From the NCBI RefSeq assembly GCF_044761985.1, contig NZ_JBIWDK010000002.1, forward strand, positions 310,001 through 374,000: a stretch of DNA of 64,000 nt, read 5' to 3'. The notes below the pieces were generated by a model. That model had not been told where the DNA came from and made no database searches. It was given only the letters and a program-made list of their open reading frames with translations. Of this stretch, positions 33,730-43,200 are shown one piece after another. The position numbers and the translations under genes are program-made. The stretch is from Peribacillus sp044761985 (GTDB taxonomy: Bacteria > Bacillota > Bacilli > Bacillales > DSM-1321). Within the stretch, counting starts at the first letter, position 1, and each line of letters opens with the position of its first letter.

Positions 33730-34365
33730 ATGCTCCCTCATTATTTAACGGTAAAAGGACGAGGGGAACACGAAATCGTCATTGAAAAATCCCGGTTCAT
33801 TTCCCATGTCGCCCGAGTCGAAACAGAAGAAGCAGCACAGGCCTTTATTCAGGAAATAAAGAAACGACACAAAGATGCAACTCATAATTGTTCAGCTTAT
33901 ATGATCGGCGAACAAAATCAAATCCAAAAAGCCCTCGATGACGGTGAACCAAGCGGAACGGCAGGCGTACCCATCCTTGAAGTCCTTAAGAAGAAAGACC
34001 TCAAAGATACAGCCGTCGTGGTTACGCGTTATTTCGGAGGCATCAAGCTCGGTGCGGGCGGTCTCATCCGTGCTTATAGCAAATCCACTTCAGAAGGAAT
34101 CAATACAACAGGTGTGGTCGTACGGAAACTAATGCGTGTGATGTCCACAAGCGTCGAATATACATGGCTCGGAAAAGTGGAAAATGCACTACGCTCCTCT
34201 ATTTATCAAATGAAAGATATCCAATACCTTGATCAAGTCATTATCCATGTTTATGTGGAGGAAGGGCAGAAGCAGGCGTATATAGATTGGATGACTGAGC
34301 TGACGAATGGCCAGGGACGTATAGCCGAAGGCGAAATTCTATACTTGGAAGAGGAACTCATGTAG
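33730..34365 (+). CDS. yvyE: YvyE, IMPACT/YigZ-family protein
   Basis: The 211-residue product has the UPF0029 N-terminal domain with KSRFISHVARVETEEAAQ, THNCSAYMIG, DDGEPSGTAG and TRYFGGIKLGAGGLIRAY, plus the small DUF1949 C-terminal domain. The family is linked to translation and the stringent/GCN response in other organisms; the role in Bacillus is unclear. The ATG at 33730 follows AAGGTG; the open frame upstream (to 33640) is AT-rich and not conserved. Confidence 0.93.
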   Translation: MLPHYLTVKGRGEHEIVIEKSRFISHVARVETEEAAQAFIQEIKKRHKDATHNCSAYMIGEQNQIQKALDDGEPSGTAGVPILEVLKKKDLKDTAVVVTRYFGGIKLGAGGLIRAYSKSTSEGINTTGVVVRKLMRVMSTSVEYTWLGKVENALRSSIYQMKDIQYLDQVIIHVYVEEGQKQAYIDWMTELTNGQGRIAEGEILYLEEELM

Positions 34366-34390
34366 GACAATCCATTTCCTTTTTTTACTA

Positions 34391-34406
34391 TTTTTCACGT
34401 GAAAAA
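34391..34406. repeat. Perfect 16-base palindrome upstream of the LCP gene
   Basis: TTTTTCACGTGAAAAA is self-complementary over its full length, 25 bases after the yvyE stop. It may be a weak hairpin or a regulator site. Confidence 0.4.
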
Positions 34407-34458
34407 GAAATATTTATTTTACGAATTCATGAAATCCATGTAAAATTAACTGTAATGC

Positions 34459-34487
34459 TTGACGATATATTGAAGGATTCGAAGAAT
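34459..34487 (+). promoter_or_regulatory. Candidate sigma-A promoter of tagV-like gene
   Basis: TTGACG (34459-34464), 17 bases, AAGAAT (34482-34487). The -35 is good and the -10 weak. The leader would be about 30 bases, with AAAGGAG before the ATG. Confidence 0.5.
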
Positions 34488-34524
34488 AGCGATTTGTACC
34501 TGCTATTTAAAAGGAGAAGAAAAG

Positions 34525-35547
34525 ATGTCTACTACTAGACGTGTTTATAAAATTAAAAAAACGAAGAAAAAACGAAGAAAAAGGCTTTGGCTATTTCTCG
34601 TCCCCCTATTGGTTCTCGCTTTAGGTGCCACTACGTATGCCGCCAGTTTATATGTGAAGGCGCAAAACGTGTTCGATGGCTCCTACGACCCTGTTGAGGC
34701 TTCAGCGAAGCGGGATGAAGTGGTAGACCCGCTCGAAGATAATTTCTCGATCCTGTTCATTGGTATCGATGACAGCGAAGAACGTGACTATCAAGGGAAT
34801 TCCCGCTCGGATGCCTTGATCTTGGCTACATTCAACAAAGATCAGAAGTCGATTAAGCTTATGAGCATCCCACGTGATTCATATGTGTACGTACCGGAAA
34901 AAGGCGTGACCACGAAAATCAATGCGGCCCACGCGGCAGGCGGTCCAAAAGCCACGATGGCAACAGTTGAGAATTTGTTTGATATTCCGGTTGATTACTA
35001 TGTCAGAATGAACTTCAAAGCCTTCATTGATGTCGTCGATTCGCTAGATGGCATCCAAGTCGATGTACCTTATGAAATGTATGAAATGGATTCACATGAC
35101 AAGAAGAATGCCATTCATCTAAAAGAAGGATTACAGACTGTTGATGGGGAAGAAGCATTGGCCTTTGCCCGGACACGGAAGAAGGATAGCGATATCCAAC
35201 GTGGCGAACGTCAGCAGGAAGTCCTGAAAGCCATCATCTCCAAAGCTACTACGGTCGGTGCCTTGACGAAATACACCAATGTAATGGAAGCTGTAGGCGA
35301 CAACATGACAACCAACCTTAAATTTTCACAAATTAAAGGCTTCATCAAATATGTGACGGGCGACAATGGCCTTAATCTAGAAACGGTCAAGCTCGAGGGT
35401 ACCGATTCAACCATTAACGGAACGTACTACTACCAATTGAACGAAACCTCCGTTGAAAACATTAAAACGCTGTTACAATCCCACTTGAACTTGGGACCAA
35501 CGAAGGCTAGCAGTCAAGCGAATGCCACTGAATCACAGATTGAATAA
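34525..35547 (+). CDS. tagV: LCP-family wall-polymer ligase (TagV/YvhJ position)
   Basis: The 340-residue product has a basic cytoplasmic N-terminus, one membrane helix (LFLVPLLVLALGATTYAAS) and an extracytoplasmic LytR-CpsA-Psr domain. The domain shows NSRSDALILATFNKDQKSIK, the Arg-rich SIPRDSYVYVP and LAFARTRKKDSDIQRGERQQ, which bind the polyprenyl pyrophosphate. LCP enzymes transfer teichoic acid from its lipid carrier to peptidoglycan. Position after yvyE and near tagO is that of B. subtilis yvhJ (tagV). A second LCP gene lies at 62752. Confidence 0.9.
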   Translation: MSTTRRVYKIKKTKKKRRKRLWLFLVPLLVLALGATTYAASLYVKAQNVFDGSYDPVEASAKRDEVVDPLEDNFSILFIGIDDSEERDYQGNSRSDALILATFNKDQKSIKLMSIPRDSYVYVPEKGVTTKINAAHAAGGPKATMATVENLFDIPVDYYVRMNFKAFIDVVDSLDGIQVDVPYEMYEMDSHDKKNAIHLKEGLQTVDGEEALAFARTRKKDSDIQRGERQQEVLKAIISKATTVGALTKYTNVMEAVGDNMTTNLKFSQIKGFIKYVTGDNGLNLETVKLEGTDSTINGTYYYQLNETSVENIKTLLQSHLNLGPTKASSQANATESQIE

Positions 35548-35583
35548 AATAACCCCCACATCCATGGATGTGGGGGTTATTTT
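35548..35583. terminator. Bidirectional terminator, tagV and the 969-residue transferase gene
   Basis: AATAACCCCCACATCC and its exact complement form a perfect stem centred on CATG, with T-rich ends on both strands. It overlaps the stop codon of the convergent gene by two bases. Confidence 0.92.
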
Positions 35584-38491
35584 ATTCACCGGATAATTGT
35601 TTTCTTTCCCTTTTAATCGGGGTTTCCAAGATCCGTTTCAGGATTCGTTCATTATTATTCGTATCGATATACGTAAAGATTAACTCTTTTCGTAAAGCTA
35701 CATCATTTCTTTCCTTCAATCCGTTTTTAATGATTTCTTCCAGCTTGATTAACAGGTCTTCCTCCGTATAGACGACATCCCCTAAGAACGTCTCTTCTAT
35801 CGGTCTCAAAATGCCATTCGCGAAGAATACATCTTGATCGAAGTGATAATAGATCACCGGTTTTCCCAACAAGGTAAAATCAAATGAAACAGATGAGAAG
35901 TCCGTAATCATGACGCTATTTTCTTTCAATAGATCCTGTACAGTCCTCGTTCCTAGTTCCACCAATTGAATTCTGGATGTTTCGAATTGCACATTGTCGG
36001 CCATGAATTCCTGCATCCGATAATGAGGATAGAAATTAAGCTTTAAATCATGTTCCTCAAGCAATGATTGCAACTTTTCAGATTGCAAAAATCCAATATA
36101 TTTATGGAAATAAAGGGAATTCATGAGCTTATTTTCCGTCGTGATCCATTCACGCCACGTTGGAATCAAAAGGATTTCCCGTTTAGGATGGTGATTTTCC
36201 TGTAACTTATCAAAGCGGGACAGACCTGTGACGATGACTTCATCCTCTAGGTACCCGAATTCTTTTACGACCATTTTCTTCTCATGCTCTGATGAAACGA
36301 CGAACAAGTCGAATGGGTATTTATAGTATTTCTTATGGTATTCCACGTTTTTCCTACCCAACACTCCATGCTGAAGAAAGACCTTATGCGCTTTTTGATA
36401 ATTCTTCATTTTGATTCCTTTAAAGGGAAGGAAGTATTCCAGATCATGTGTTCCAATCAATTTAGTGGCCCGTAAGCACTTTTCTATATGCTCCCGGCTA
36501 CCGATATCAAGAACATGGTCGAGGTCTTCCAGACGTTCTTTATCCTTCGCCTTAGGATCGATGGCATAATAGACTTCTCTTTCAGGATAGTTATCTCTCA
36601 TGAATTTGAAGAATTGGTACCCATTATCTTGAGCCGTATCCGGCCGTTCGCCGACGATCCAGATCTCTTCGTCCGTTTCTTTCATCTGGAATTCTTGAAT
36701 CTGATTATACATCTCTTTTTCATATAAGAAGCTTTCTAGCTTCAAATTCCCTTTAGGGGTGGTCGTTAAATGATATTCAACTACATGATCCTGATCCTGT
36801 TCCCCTTGTAAGGTCAATAGGACATGATCTTTAAAGTAATCAAACTCCTTTAAACCGAGTTTAACTTTACGATAAAACTCTTCCCCTTTTAAAACGATGA
36901 AGAAATCGATGATCCCCTTGAATTCCGATACAAGTTTACCCAATTCCATAACGGGAACCTTACATATAAACCCGTTGTTTTCTGGGTCGTCGCCACCAAC
37001 CATCTCTAATGGCAACTCGAAGTATTCTTCGGAATGACGGTTCGTCAAGCAAAGGTTAAAGTCGCAGGTTTCCGTACTGTTTGGAATATCGAATAGGGCG
37101 TTTCCTTCAATGACAAGTTGATCATGATCCACATAGAATGTGTGGGCATCCCGGTGAAAGGGCATTTTAGCGAACCTAAAGGAAAGGTTACCGTACATGG
37201 TCGGGTAGAATTCCCCGAAATAGTACTCATCCAGAAAATGCGTTTTGTATTGGCTATCCAATTCCAATGCTGTTTCTTCCTCATCCAGTTTGACCCTAAT
37301 ATTATAAAACGAAGAATCCTCCAATTTATGACTCAAGTAGGCATCCAACTTCTGAGACCACTCAAGGGAACCATCATGGAACCTTTCTAACTCGATAGAC
37401 GTATGTATGAACACGATTCCACCTTTGTTGGAAAGCGTAACGGGGACATCCAAGAATTCATTCGATTGTCTTTCCCGTAAGCGAAAGTAGAAATCGTTCT
37501 CTTTCCCAGCAAAAATCTCCTGGAATACCGATTGTTTGAATTCAAAGGACAGCTCTACTACCTTCTCTTGGAAATCAGCTACAATCTTATTGGCCATTAT
37601 ATTGATAAGGGAGGTCTTTGCTGAGAGTTTCCCTTTCTTCGATTCCACTTTAACAAGTACGGCATCTTTATAACGTGGGACTTGGAATGTACAAAGCTCA
37701 TTTTTCTCCTGTAAATCACTCACATAGCATGGATAAAAATACTCATCGTTTTCATGTACAACCATAATCGATAAATCCCACTTGCCTTTTGGGAACATCG
37801 GATATAAATCCATATTGATCTTCGCATTGAAGTCATTTCCTTCAATAGTTAAAGGCGCTTTAAGATACATCCCATTCTTTTTCTTGAATGCAAAGAAATA
37901 ATCTGCATCAGGGAAGTTCCCTTTGAAGAACTGGTGGTGGATTTCCCCGTCCACAAGGATTTCCTTCCCGTTATAATTCACGGAATGAACGACATTCGGT
38001 ATATCATAAATGGCATTGATTTTGTCTTTAAATCCGACTCTCAAAAAGACTTCGTTTTCTTTACTTACATTCAAGACGAACATGTACTTATTTGATTCAA
38101 AGAATGAGTTCACTTTTTGCTCTTGATAATCTCTTTTCAATTGAAGGCGCGATGACTTTCCTTCTACATTAATAAACAAATCATAGTTCCGCTTTTTCTT
38201 TTCTAGCTGAAGTTCTTCTTTTTTTATCGTGAAAGCATATGTATAAAAATCAGCAGCAGTTTCCACCAGCTGGCCTACTTGTTGATGGACCTTCACTTTT
38301 TTTCGATTATGTAGGTCAAGTGAAACGGTCGCTTTCTTTGGCTTTGGCACAGACTCATTAGTTATTTCGACATAGAATTCCACTTCGCTCGGATGGTCGA
38401 TGACTTTAGCCAAATTGGCAACCGGTGGATTGTCAGGCATATTCGCTCTTGATAGTTTCCCTTTGATCTTCTGTATATATGAATTAAGCAC
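35582..38491 (-). CDS. Giant CDP-glycerol glycerophosphotransferase-like protein (969 residues)
   Basis: The C-terminal 370 residues are a Glyphos_transf domain: KVFLQHGVLGRKNVEYHKKY, VTGLSRFDKL, LIPTWREW and ITDFSSVSFDFTLLGKPVIYY, including the histidine and Asp-Ser-Ser motifs of TagF. The N-terminal 600 residues are predicted beta-rich repeats (phrases such as VEFYVEITNE, NDFYFRLRERQSNEF), with weak similarity to the N-terminal part of TagF-like proteins. The enzyme should polymerise or modify polyglycerol phosphate at the membrane face. A GTG at 38491 follows AAAGGGGG; the open frame to 38581 runs into the tagO terminator and is rejected. The exact role is unknown. Confidence 0.82.
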   Translation of the reverse strand: MLNSYIQKIKGKLSRANMPDNPPVANLAKVIDHPSEVEFYVEITNESVPKPKKATVSLDLHNRKKVKVHQQVGQLVETAADFYTYAFTIKKEELQLEKKKRNYDLFINVEGKSSRLQLKRDYQEQKVNSFFESNKYMFVLNVSKENEVFLRVGFKDKINAIYDIPNVVHSVNYNGKEILVDGEIHHQFFKGNFPDADYFFAFKKKNGMYLKAPLTIEGNDFNAKINMDLYPMFPKGKWDLSIMVVHENDEYFYPCYVSDLQEKNELCTFQVPRYKDAVLVKVESKKGKLSAKTSLINIMANKIVADFQEKVVELSFEFKQSVFQEIFAGKENDFYFRLRERQSNEFLDVPVTLSNKGGIVFIHTSIELERFHDGSLEWSQKLDAYLSHKLEDSSFYNIRVKLDEEETALELDSQYKTHFLDEYYFGEFYPTMYGNLSFRFAKMPFHRDAHTFYVDHDQLVIEGNALFDIPNSTETCDFNLCLTNRHSEEYFELPLEMVGGDDPENNGFICKVPVMELGKLVSEFKGIIDFFIVLKGEEFYRKVKLGLKEFDYFKDHVLLTLQGEQDQDHVVEYHLTTTPKGNLKLESFLYEKEMYNQIQEFQMKETDEEIWIVGERPDTAQDNGYQFFKFMRDNYPEREVYYAIDPKAKDKERLEDLDHVLDIGSREHIEKCLRATKLIGTHDLEYFLPFKGIKMKNYQKAHKVFLQHGVLGRKNVEYHKKYYKYPFDLFVVSSEHEKKMVVKEFGYLEDEVIVTGLSRFDKLQENHHPKREILLIPTWREWITTENKLMNSLYFHKYIGFLQSEKLQSLLEEHDLKLNFYPHYRMQEFMADNVQFETSRIQLVELGTRTVQDLLKENSVMITDFSSVSFDFTLLGKPVIYYHFDQDVFFANGILRPIEETFLGDVVYTEEDLLIKLEEIIKNGLKERNDVALRKELIFTYIDTNNNERILKRILETPIKRERKQLSGE

Positions 38492-38568
38492 AGAAAAAAC
38501 CCCCTTTGTTTTATTATATATGATTGAACGCATATCGTTCACGTCAGTTATGATTTTCCTAAAATAAC

Positions 38569-38617
38569 AAAAGGCCTCCAAGCAAACGTATTTGCAGATA
38601 CGTTATGGAGGCCTTTT
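38569..38617. terminator. Bidirectional terminator after tagO
   Basis: AAAAGGCCTCCA pairs perfectly with TGGAGGCCTTTT, with an inner AACGTAT/ATACGTT stem. It lies 49 bases after the tagO stop on the minus strand and just upstream of the 969-residue gene. Confidence 0.88.
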
Positions 38618-38665
38618 CTATTCATCCATCAAACTTATTCTCCATATTCAGTGGCACATAAAAAG

Positions 38666-39718
38666 TTATGATTTATTTTTAAAGTTAAGCATTTTTAACA
38701 GCGGCTGATAATCGGAACCGACCAGCCCGATTTTCTCGACCAATATCTCAATGAGCACGAGGATACCGGCTACAAGTATCAACGCTCCCCATAATGTCGC
38801 AAAGGAGAAGATGATCGCAGCGAGTCCAAAGCATGCTGCTAATGCATAAATGAGTATAACCGTCTGCTTATGAGTGAAACCTAAGTTCAATAAGCAATGA
38901 TGTAGATGCGATTTGTCAGCTGCCGAAATCGGTTGCTTATTGACAAGCCGGCGAATGATCGCAAAGAATGTATCCGAAATGGGAACACCCAAGATGATGA
39001 TCGGGACAATCAAGGAAATCATCGTGACGTTTTTGAATCCAAGCAAGGAAAGTACCGCGATGATATACCCGAGGAACAGGGCACCTGTATCCCCCATGAA
39101 AATCTTTGCCGGGTGAAAATTGTATTTCAAGAACCCGAGGGTGCTACCAATGACAATCAAGGCAATCGTCGCAACAAATAAATCTCCTTTGATAAGGGCC
39201 ATCGTCGCGATGGTCACCAAAGCGATCGTCGAGACCCCACCTGCAAGTCCGTCCAGGCCATCAATCAAATTGATGGCATTGATGATGCCGACAATCCATA
39301 AAATTGTGATGGGGATACTGAAAATCCCAAACTCAAGCTTATCCGTGAAAAATGGAAGATTGATAAATTCCACTTCAAGGCCGCCCCATAACACGATGAT
39401 GAGAGCAGCTAAAATCTGGCCTAAAAACTTAGGCGCAGCCCTTAATTCATATATATCATCCGCAATACCAATCAAAATGATGACAAGGGCGCCGACCAAC
39501 AGTGGCAACTGCCCTAAAAAATCATCCGTGAAAACCAGTACAGTAATTAAAAAACTCAAGAATATCGCCAAACCACCCATGCGTGGCATAATTTTTACGT
39601 GAACTTTCCGCTCATTCGGTTTATCGGTTGCTCCAAGTTTAAAGGCGAGTTTCCCGACAAATGGAGTCAAAAGAAGAGATAAAAAGAATGCTACAAATAA
39701 GGCCCCTATTAACATCAA
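38666..39718 (-). CDS. tagO: TagO, undecaprenyl-phosphate GlcNAc-1-phosphate transferase
   Basis: The 350-residue product has about eleven membrane helices and the polyprenyl-transferase motifs: KIMPRMGGLAIF, DDIYELRAAPKFLGQ, NAINLIDGLDGLAGG, FMGDTGALFLGY and the histidine motif HLHHCLLNLG. TagO starts wall teichoic acid and other GlcNAc-linked polymers by loading the lipid carrier. It is the last gene of a probable tagA-glycosyltransferase-tagO operon on the minus strand. Confidence 0.95.
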   Translation of the reverse strand: MMLIGALFVAFFLSLLLTPFVGKLAFKLGATDKPNERKVHVKIMPRMGGLAIFLSFLITVLVFTDDFLGQLPLLVGALVIILIGIADDIYELRAAPKFLGQILAALIIVLWGGLEVEFINLPFFTDKLEFGIFSIPITILWIVGIINAINLIDGLDGLAGGVSTIALVTIATMALIKGDLFVATIALIVIGSTLGFLKYNFHPAKIFMGDTGALFLGYIIAVLSLLGFKNVTMISLIVPIIILGVPISDTFFAIIRRLVNKQPISAADKSHLHHCLLNLGFTHKQTVILIYALAACFGLAAIIFSFATLWGALILVAGILVLIEILVEKIGLVGSDYQPLLKMLNFKNKS

Positions 39719-39787
39719 GAACCACCTCTATTCAACTTAAAATCTAATACCCTAATAATCTATAAAACAAACTATATATGTCATTAC

Positions 39788-40894
39788 TTAATTTTTATTC
39801 ATCCTCAAATAAATATTATATATGTTTTTAGCTAAAATCTCTATAGGAAAGTTGTTTTTTGCAAATTTTTGTAAATTAGTTCCTATCTTTGTCAACTTTC
39901 CGTCTTTTTTCAGGATGATGGCCTCGCGGATGCTTTCCGTAATCTCCTGAACATTGCCCACCTGGGTAATCCAACCATGTTCTCTATCGGGTATGAGTTC
40001 CTTCACTCCACCGACATCACTTGTAAGGGCCGGCAATCCAGCTCTCGCCCCTTCCAATAGAACAAGCGGAAAACTCTCGCTTATAGAAGTCAGCAAGGTC
40101 ATATCTGCCAAAGGATAGAGCCTTTCCATATCATCACGGTACCCTAAAAAGAACACATGGTCAGATAATCCCTTATCCAAAACCACCTGTTCTAATGCAC
40201 GCCTTCTTCTACCATCTCCAACAATCAAGAGCCTTATATGAGGAAAATCCGAAACCATGTCAGCTACTGCTTCCAAGGCGAATTCATGCCCCTTCACCGG
40301 TTCAAGCCTGGCTGTCATGATCATGACGAAATCATCCGCTTCCAAACCGAACTTCGCCCTTTGATAAGGTTCGTCTATGTTCTGTTCAAAATTTATGCCA
40401 TTCATAATTTTCGTGATTCTGGTGGGTGATATTCCCTGACCAGTCAATTCATCTTTAAATTCATTGGAAATCGCCAATAGATGATCCGCTTGCTTTAATG
40501 ACAATAGATGCAAGCTTGTATAGAGCTTCCCTTTTAACCCCATCCCTAAAAAATCATAAGCAGGGGAGCTGTGTACAGTAAGGACCCACGGACATTTTAC
40601 CAACCGCTTTAAAAGCACCCCGTAAATATTAGCCCGTGGTCCATGGGTATGAATGATGTCTATATGATGTAGACGGATAAAGTTCCGTAAAGGTTTCAAT
40701 ATGGTCAAATCAAATTTGGATCGTTGCCTGAAAATTTCGGTTTGAATGCCAGAAGCCACTGCCTGACGATACAATTCCCCTTCTTCAAACACGCCAAGCA
40801 GGCACTCTTCTTTATTTAGTTGATTCAGCAAGGACAGAATATGAAACATACCACCGCCGGTTTCATTTCCAGCGTTAAGGTGCAAGATTTTCAT
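39788..40894 (-). CDS. GT4-family glycosyltransferase
   Basis: The 368-residue product has the GT-B plan: an N-terminal acceptor half starting MKILHLNAGNETGGGMFHIL, with IIHTHGPRANIYG, and a C-terminal donor half with MTARLEPVKGHEFALEAV, LLIVGDGRRRRALE and the EX7E motif ESFPLVLLE. It probably adds a sugar to a lipid-linked glycan on the cytoplasmic face. It starts 19 bases after tagA and ends 69 bases before tagO, an uncommon position in wall teichoic acid loci. The ATG at 40894 behind AAGGAG is preferred to a GTG at 40903. Confidence 0.9.
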   Translation of the reverse strand: MKILHLNAGNETGGGMFHILSLLNQLNKEECLLGVFEEGELYRQAVASGIQTEIFRQRSKFDLTILKPLRNFIRLHHIDIIHTHGPRANIYGVLLKRLVKCPWVLTVHSSPAYDFLGMGLKGKLYTSLHLLSLKQADHLLAISNEFKDELTGQGISPTRITKIMNGINFEQNIDEPYQRAKFGLEADDFVMIMTARLEPVKGHEFALEAVADMVSDFPHIRLLIVGDGRRRRALEQVVLDKGLSDHVFFLGYRDDMERLYPLADMTLLTSISESFPLVLLEGARAGLPALTSDVGGVKELIPDREHGWITQVGNVQEITESIREAIILKKDGKLTKIGTNLQKFAKNNFPIEILAKNIYNIYLRMNKN

Positions 40895-40913
40895 CCAGTC
40901 CACTCCTTATTGT

Positions 40914-41657
40914 TTAGGAACGCTGTACCTTTCTCCTTATCCGCCTGACCTTCCATACGAATTGTGGCAACACCAGCATCCGCTTCCATCGGGAAGGCTC
41001 CTGAATCAGCCGGTACATCCATTCAAGACGCATTTTTTGCCATACAACGGGAGCCCGGTTCACCTTCCCTGCGAGAACATCGAAGCTTCCGCCGACTCCC
41101 ATGAAAAGCCCTTTCTTAAACAAGGGATAGTGGAGCGATGTCCACTTTTCCTGCCGTGGGAAGCCTAAGGCCGTCAAAACGATGTCCGGTTCAAGATCCG
41201 CTATCGATTTCGCCAAGGTTTCATCCTCAATATCAATATAACCGTGATGATGGCCGACCAGGTTTAGTCCAGGATACTGCTGTTGGACTTTGGCGGCCGC
41301 TTTTTCAATCACGGATTCCTCCGCCCCCAATAAATACACTTTAAGTGCTTGTTCATTGGCAATGGAGAAAAGTTCATTCATCAGGTCGAACCCTGTAATT
41401 CGCTCCTGTAGTGGCTGATCCAGCCATTTGGACGCCATAATGATACCTATGCCATCCGGGGTAATGTAATCCGCGTTCGTAATGATATCCTTATAATCCT
41501 GATGTTCATTTGCATACTCCACAATTTCGGGATTTGCCGTTACGACAAACGTTTTTTCTTGATTTCTCATTCTTGGATACAGCATCTGATTTATAAATTC
41601 ATCCATATTCGTATCTATAAAGGGAATCGTTAAGATTTCCACAAACTTCTCGCTCAT
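40914..41657 (-). CDS. tagA: TagA, UDP-ManNAc:GlcNAc-PP-undecaprenol ManNAc transferase
   Basis: The 247-residue product has the WecG/TagA/CpsF signature: FVVTANPEIVEYA, ADYITPDGIGIIMASK with the catalytic Asp in TPDG, and DIVLTALGFPRQEKW. It makes the ManNAc-beta-1,4-GlcNAc linkage disaccharide on the lipid that TagO starts. Together with TagO it commits the carrier to teichoic acid. It is the first gene of the tagA-GT4-tagO group and is divergent from the polymerase-like gene at 41769. Confidence 0.95.
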   Translation of the reverse strand: MSEKFVEILTIPFIDTNMDEFINQMLYPRMRNQEKTFVVTANPEIVEYANEHQDYKDIITNADYITPDGIGIIMASKWLDQPLQERITGFDLMNELFSIANEQALKVYLLGAEESVIEKAAAKVQQQYPGLNLVGHHHGYIDIEDETLAKSIADLEPDIVLTALGFPRQEKWTSLHYPLFKKGLFMGVGGSFDVLAGKVNRAPVVWQKMRLEWMYRLIQEPSRWKRMLVLPQFVWKVRRIRRKVQRS

Positions 41658-41768
41658 ATTTTTTCAGCCTTTCATATGTACTATATATTTAGAGTGTCGG
41701 GAATTATTCAAAGTTTTTCTCATACACATCTTATAACGGAACCTTCATGCAAAGGTGGTTTTTCGTCG

Positions 41769-43196
41769 TTGAAGCTTCTTGAAAAATATTCACTGCCCAT
41801 TCTGATCGCGTGCCTACTCTTCCCATTAGCCATGCCTAATCCGATTGTCGGCTACGCCGCAACCGCAACGATGGTCGTTTTTGCATTCATCCATAAAAAA
41901 CATCTGCTATTCATTCTATTCTTATACTTCCCTGCCCGACCCTTATTCATGGAACTAAATAACGGATTAACCTATACCGGTGACCTCATCATCCTCATTT
42001 TATTTCTTTCTGTGCTGATTGAAAAAGTGAAGAATAAAGAGTGGCCCACCGCAAACTATCATTTTACAATTCCATTTTTGTTGTTCTGCTTAGTAGGTGT
42101 AATCGCCGCGTTCATAACCGGTGTGAATCTCATTCCGATTTTATTTGAACTACGGGCATTGCTCGTGACCTTCTTGCTCCTCTACATTATCGGTGAACTA
42201 CATCTAGAAAGAAAGGATATCTTACTCTTTTTAGAGGGGATGCTCCTATTTGCGGTCGCACTTTCCATTCACGGTTTAATCGAGAAAGGTTTCTCGCGCA
42301 CGATTCTCATTCCTGACAGTTGGAGCGCATGGGATCTCCCTCCGATAAACAACATGAGAATTTATGGAGCAGCAGCCAATCCCAATGTATTTGCCTTATT
42401 TTTAGGGATTCAGTTCTTTTTTAGTTTCTTTCGCTTCCAAGCTGCCAAAAAACATAGAGTCTGGATCTTTCTTTCGTCCGCCCTGATATTCGGGACCTTA
42501 TTATTCACCTATTCCAGGGGTACGATGATTGCATTCGGGATGGCCTCTCTCCTGTACATCATCCTGACAAAAAACAAACCGCTTTTTCTATATGGGTTGG
42601 GTTCATTCCTTTGTGGCTTGCTTCTCATTTACTTTCCCATTTCATTCACATCAAGCAATGATGATCTGTCCGCTTCCGTTCCTGTCGACACGATGATGAT
42701 AGGGAGCCTACCTCCCGAAGGTGATCAGGCCCTCTCCAAGCGGTTTTCGGAGATTTACTCTGATGAGAGCTTAAGCCAGAGTACAGAGTGGGGTCGGTTA
42801 TATGTGGTGATCAAAGGAATGGAGATTTTCATGGACCATCCTGTAATCGGTACAGGGCTTGCGACTTTCGGAGATTCCGCCACCCTTTCCTTTTCATCGC
42901 CGATTTATCAGGAATACGGAATTGGCGAAAACATGTATACAGATAACCAATACATCCAGGTTCTGGTCCAGACCGGCCTGCTCGGCTTGGCGGCCGTTTT
43001 CGGATTTGTTTTTTTAACCTATCGCACACTACTTCACAGCAGCAACCGGTCGACGGCCACCTTCACCATCTGCCTATTGCTGGCAGCGCTTATAGCCGGA
43101 CTTTTTTATAATATCCTTGAAGATAAGACATTTACACTCTTCTTTTATAGTTGTTTAGGCTTTTGTTTACAAAAGGACATCTTTTCAAAGGATTGA
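41769..43196 (+). CDS. O-antigen ligase/polymerase-family membrane protein (Wzy/TuaE-like)
   Basis: The 475-residue product has about eleven membrane helices and a large outer loop before the last ones, containing STEWGRLYVVIKGMEIFMDH and GTGLATFGDS, the Wzy_C (O-antigen ligase) pattern. Such proteins polymerise or ligate lipid-linked glycan repeat units outside the membrane; TuaE in teichuronic acid synthesis is a Bacillus example. A TTG at 41769 behind AAAGGTGG gives a sensible N-terminus (LKLLEKYSLPILIA); an ATG at 41676 lacks a ribosome site. It is followed after four bases by the flippase gene. Confidence 0.85.
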   Translation: MKLLEKYSLPILIACLLFPLAMPNPIVGYAATATMVVFAFIHKKHLLFILFLYFPARPLFMELNNGLTYTGDLIILILFLSVLIEKVKNKEWPTANYHFTIPFLLFCLVGVIAAFITGVNLIPILFELRALLVTFLLLYIIGELHLERKDILLFLEGMLLFAVALSIHGLIEKGFSRTILIPDSWSAWDLPPINNMRIYGAAANPNVFALFLGIQFFFSFFRFQAAKKHRVWIFLSSALIFGTLLFTYSRGTMIAFGMASLLYIILTKNKPLFLYGLGSFLCGLLLIYFPISFTSSNDDLSASVPVDTMMIGSLPPEGDQALSKRFSEIYSDESLSQSTEWGRLYVVIKGMEIFMDHPVIGTGLATFGDSATLSFSSPIYQEYGIGENMYTDNQYIQVLVQTGLLGLAAVFGFVFLTYRTLLHSSNRSTATFTICLLLAALIAGLFYNILEDKTFTLFFYSCLGFCLQKDIFSKD

Positions 43197-43200
43197 ACCT

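Noticed and set aside
33181..34433. Three copies of TTCATGAA as a regulon signal
   Set aside because: An eight-base AT-rich palindrome is expected by chance about this often in AT-rich spacers; no further support.
39120..39602. 160-codon plus-strand frame opposite tagO
   Set aside because: It is antisense to conserved TagO motifs and has no supporting start signal.
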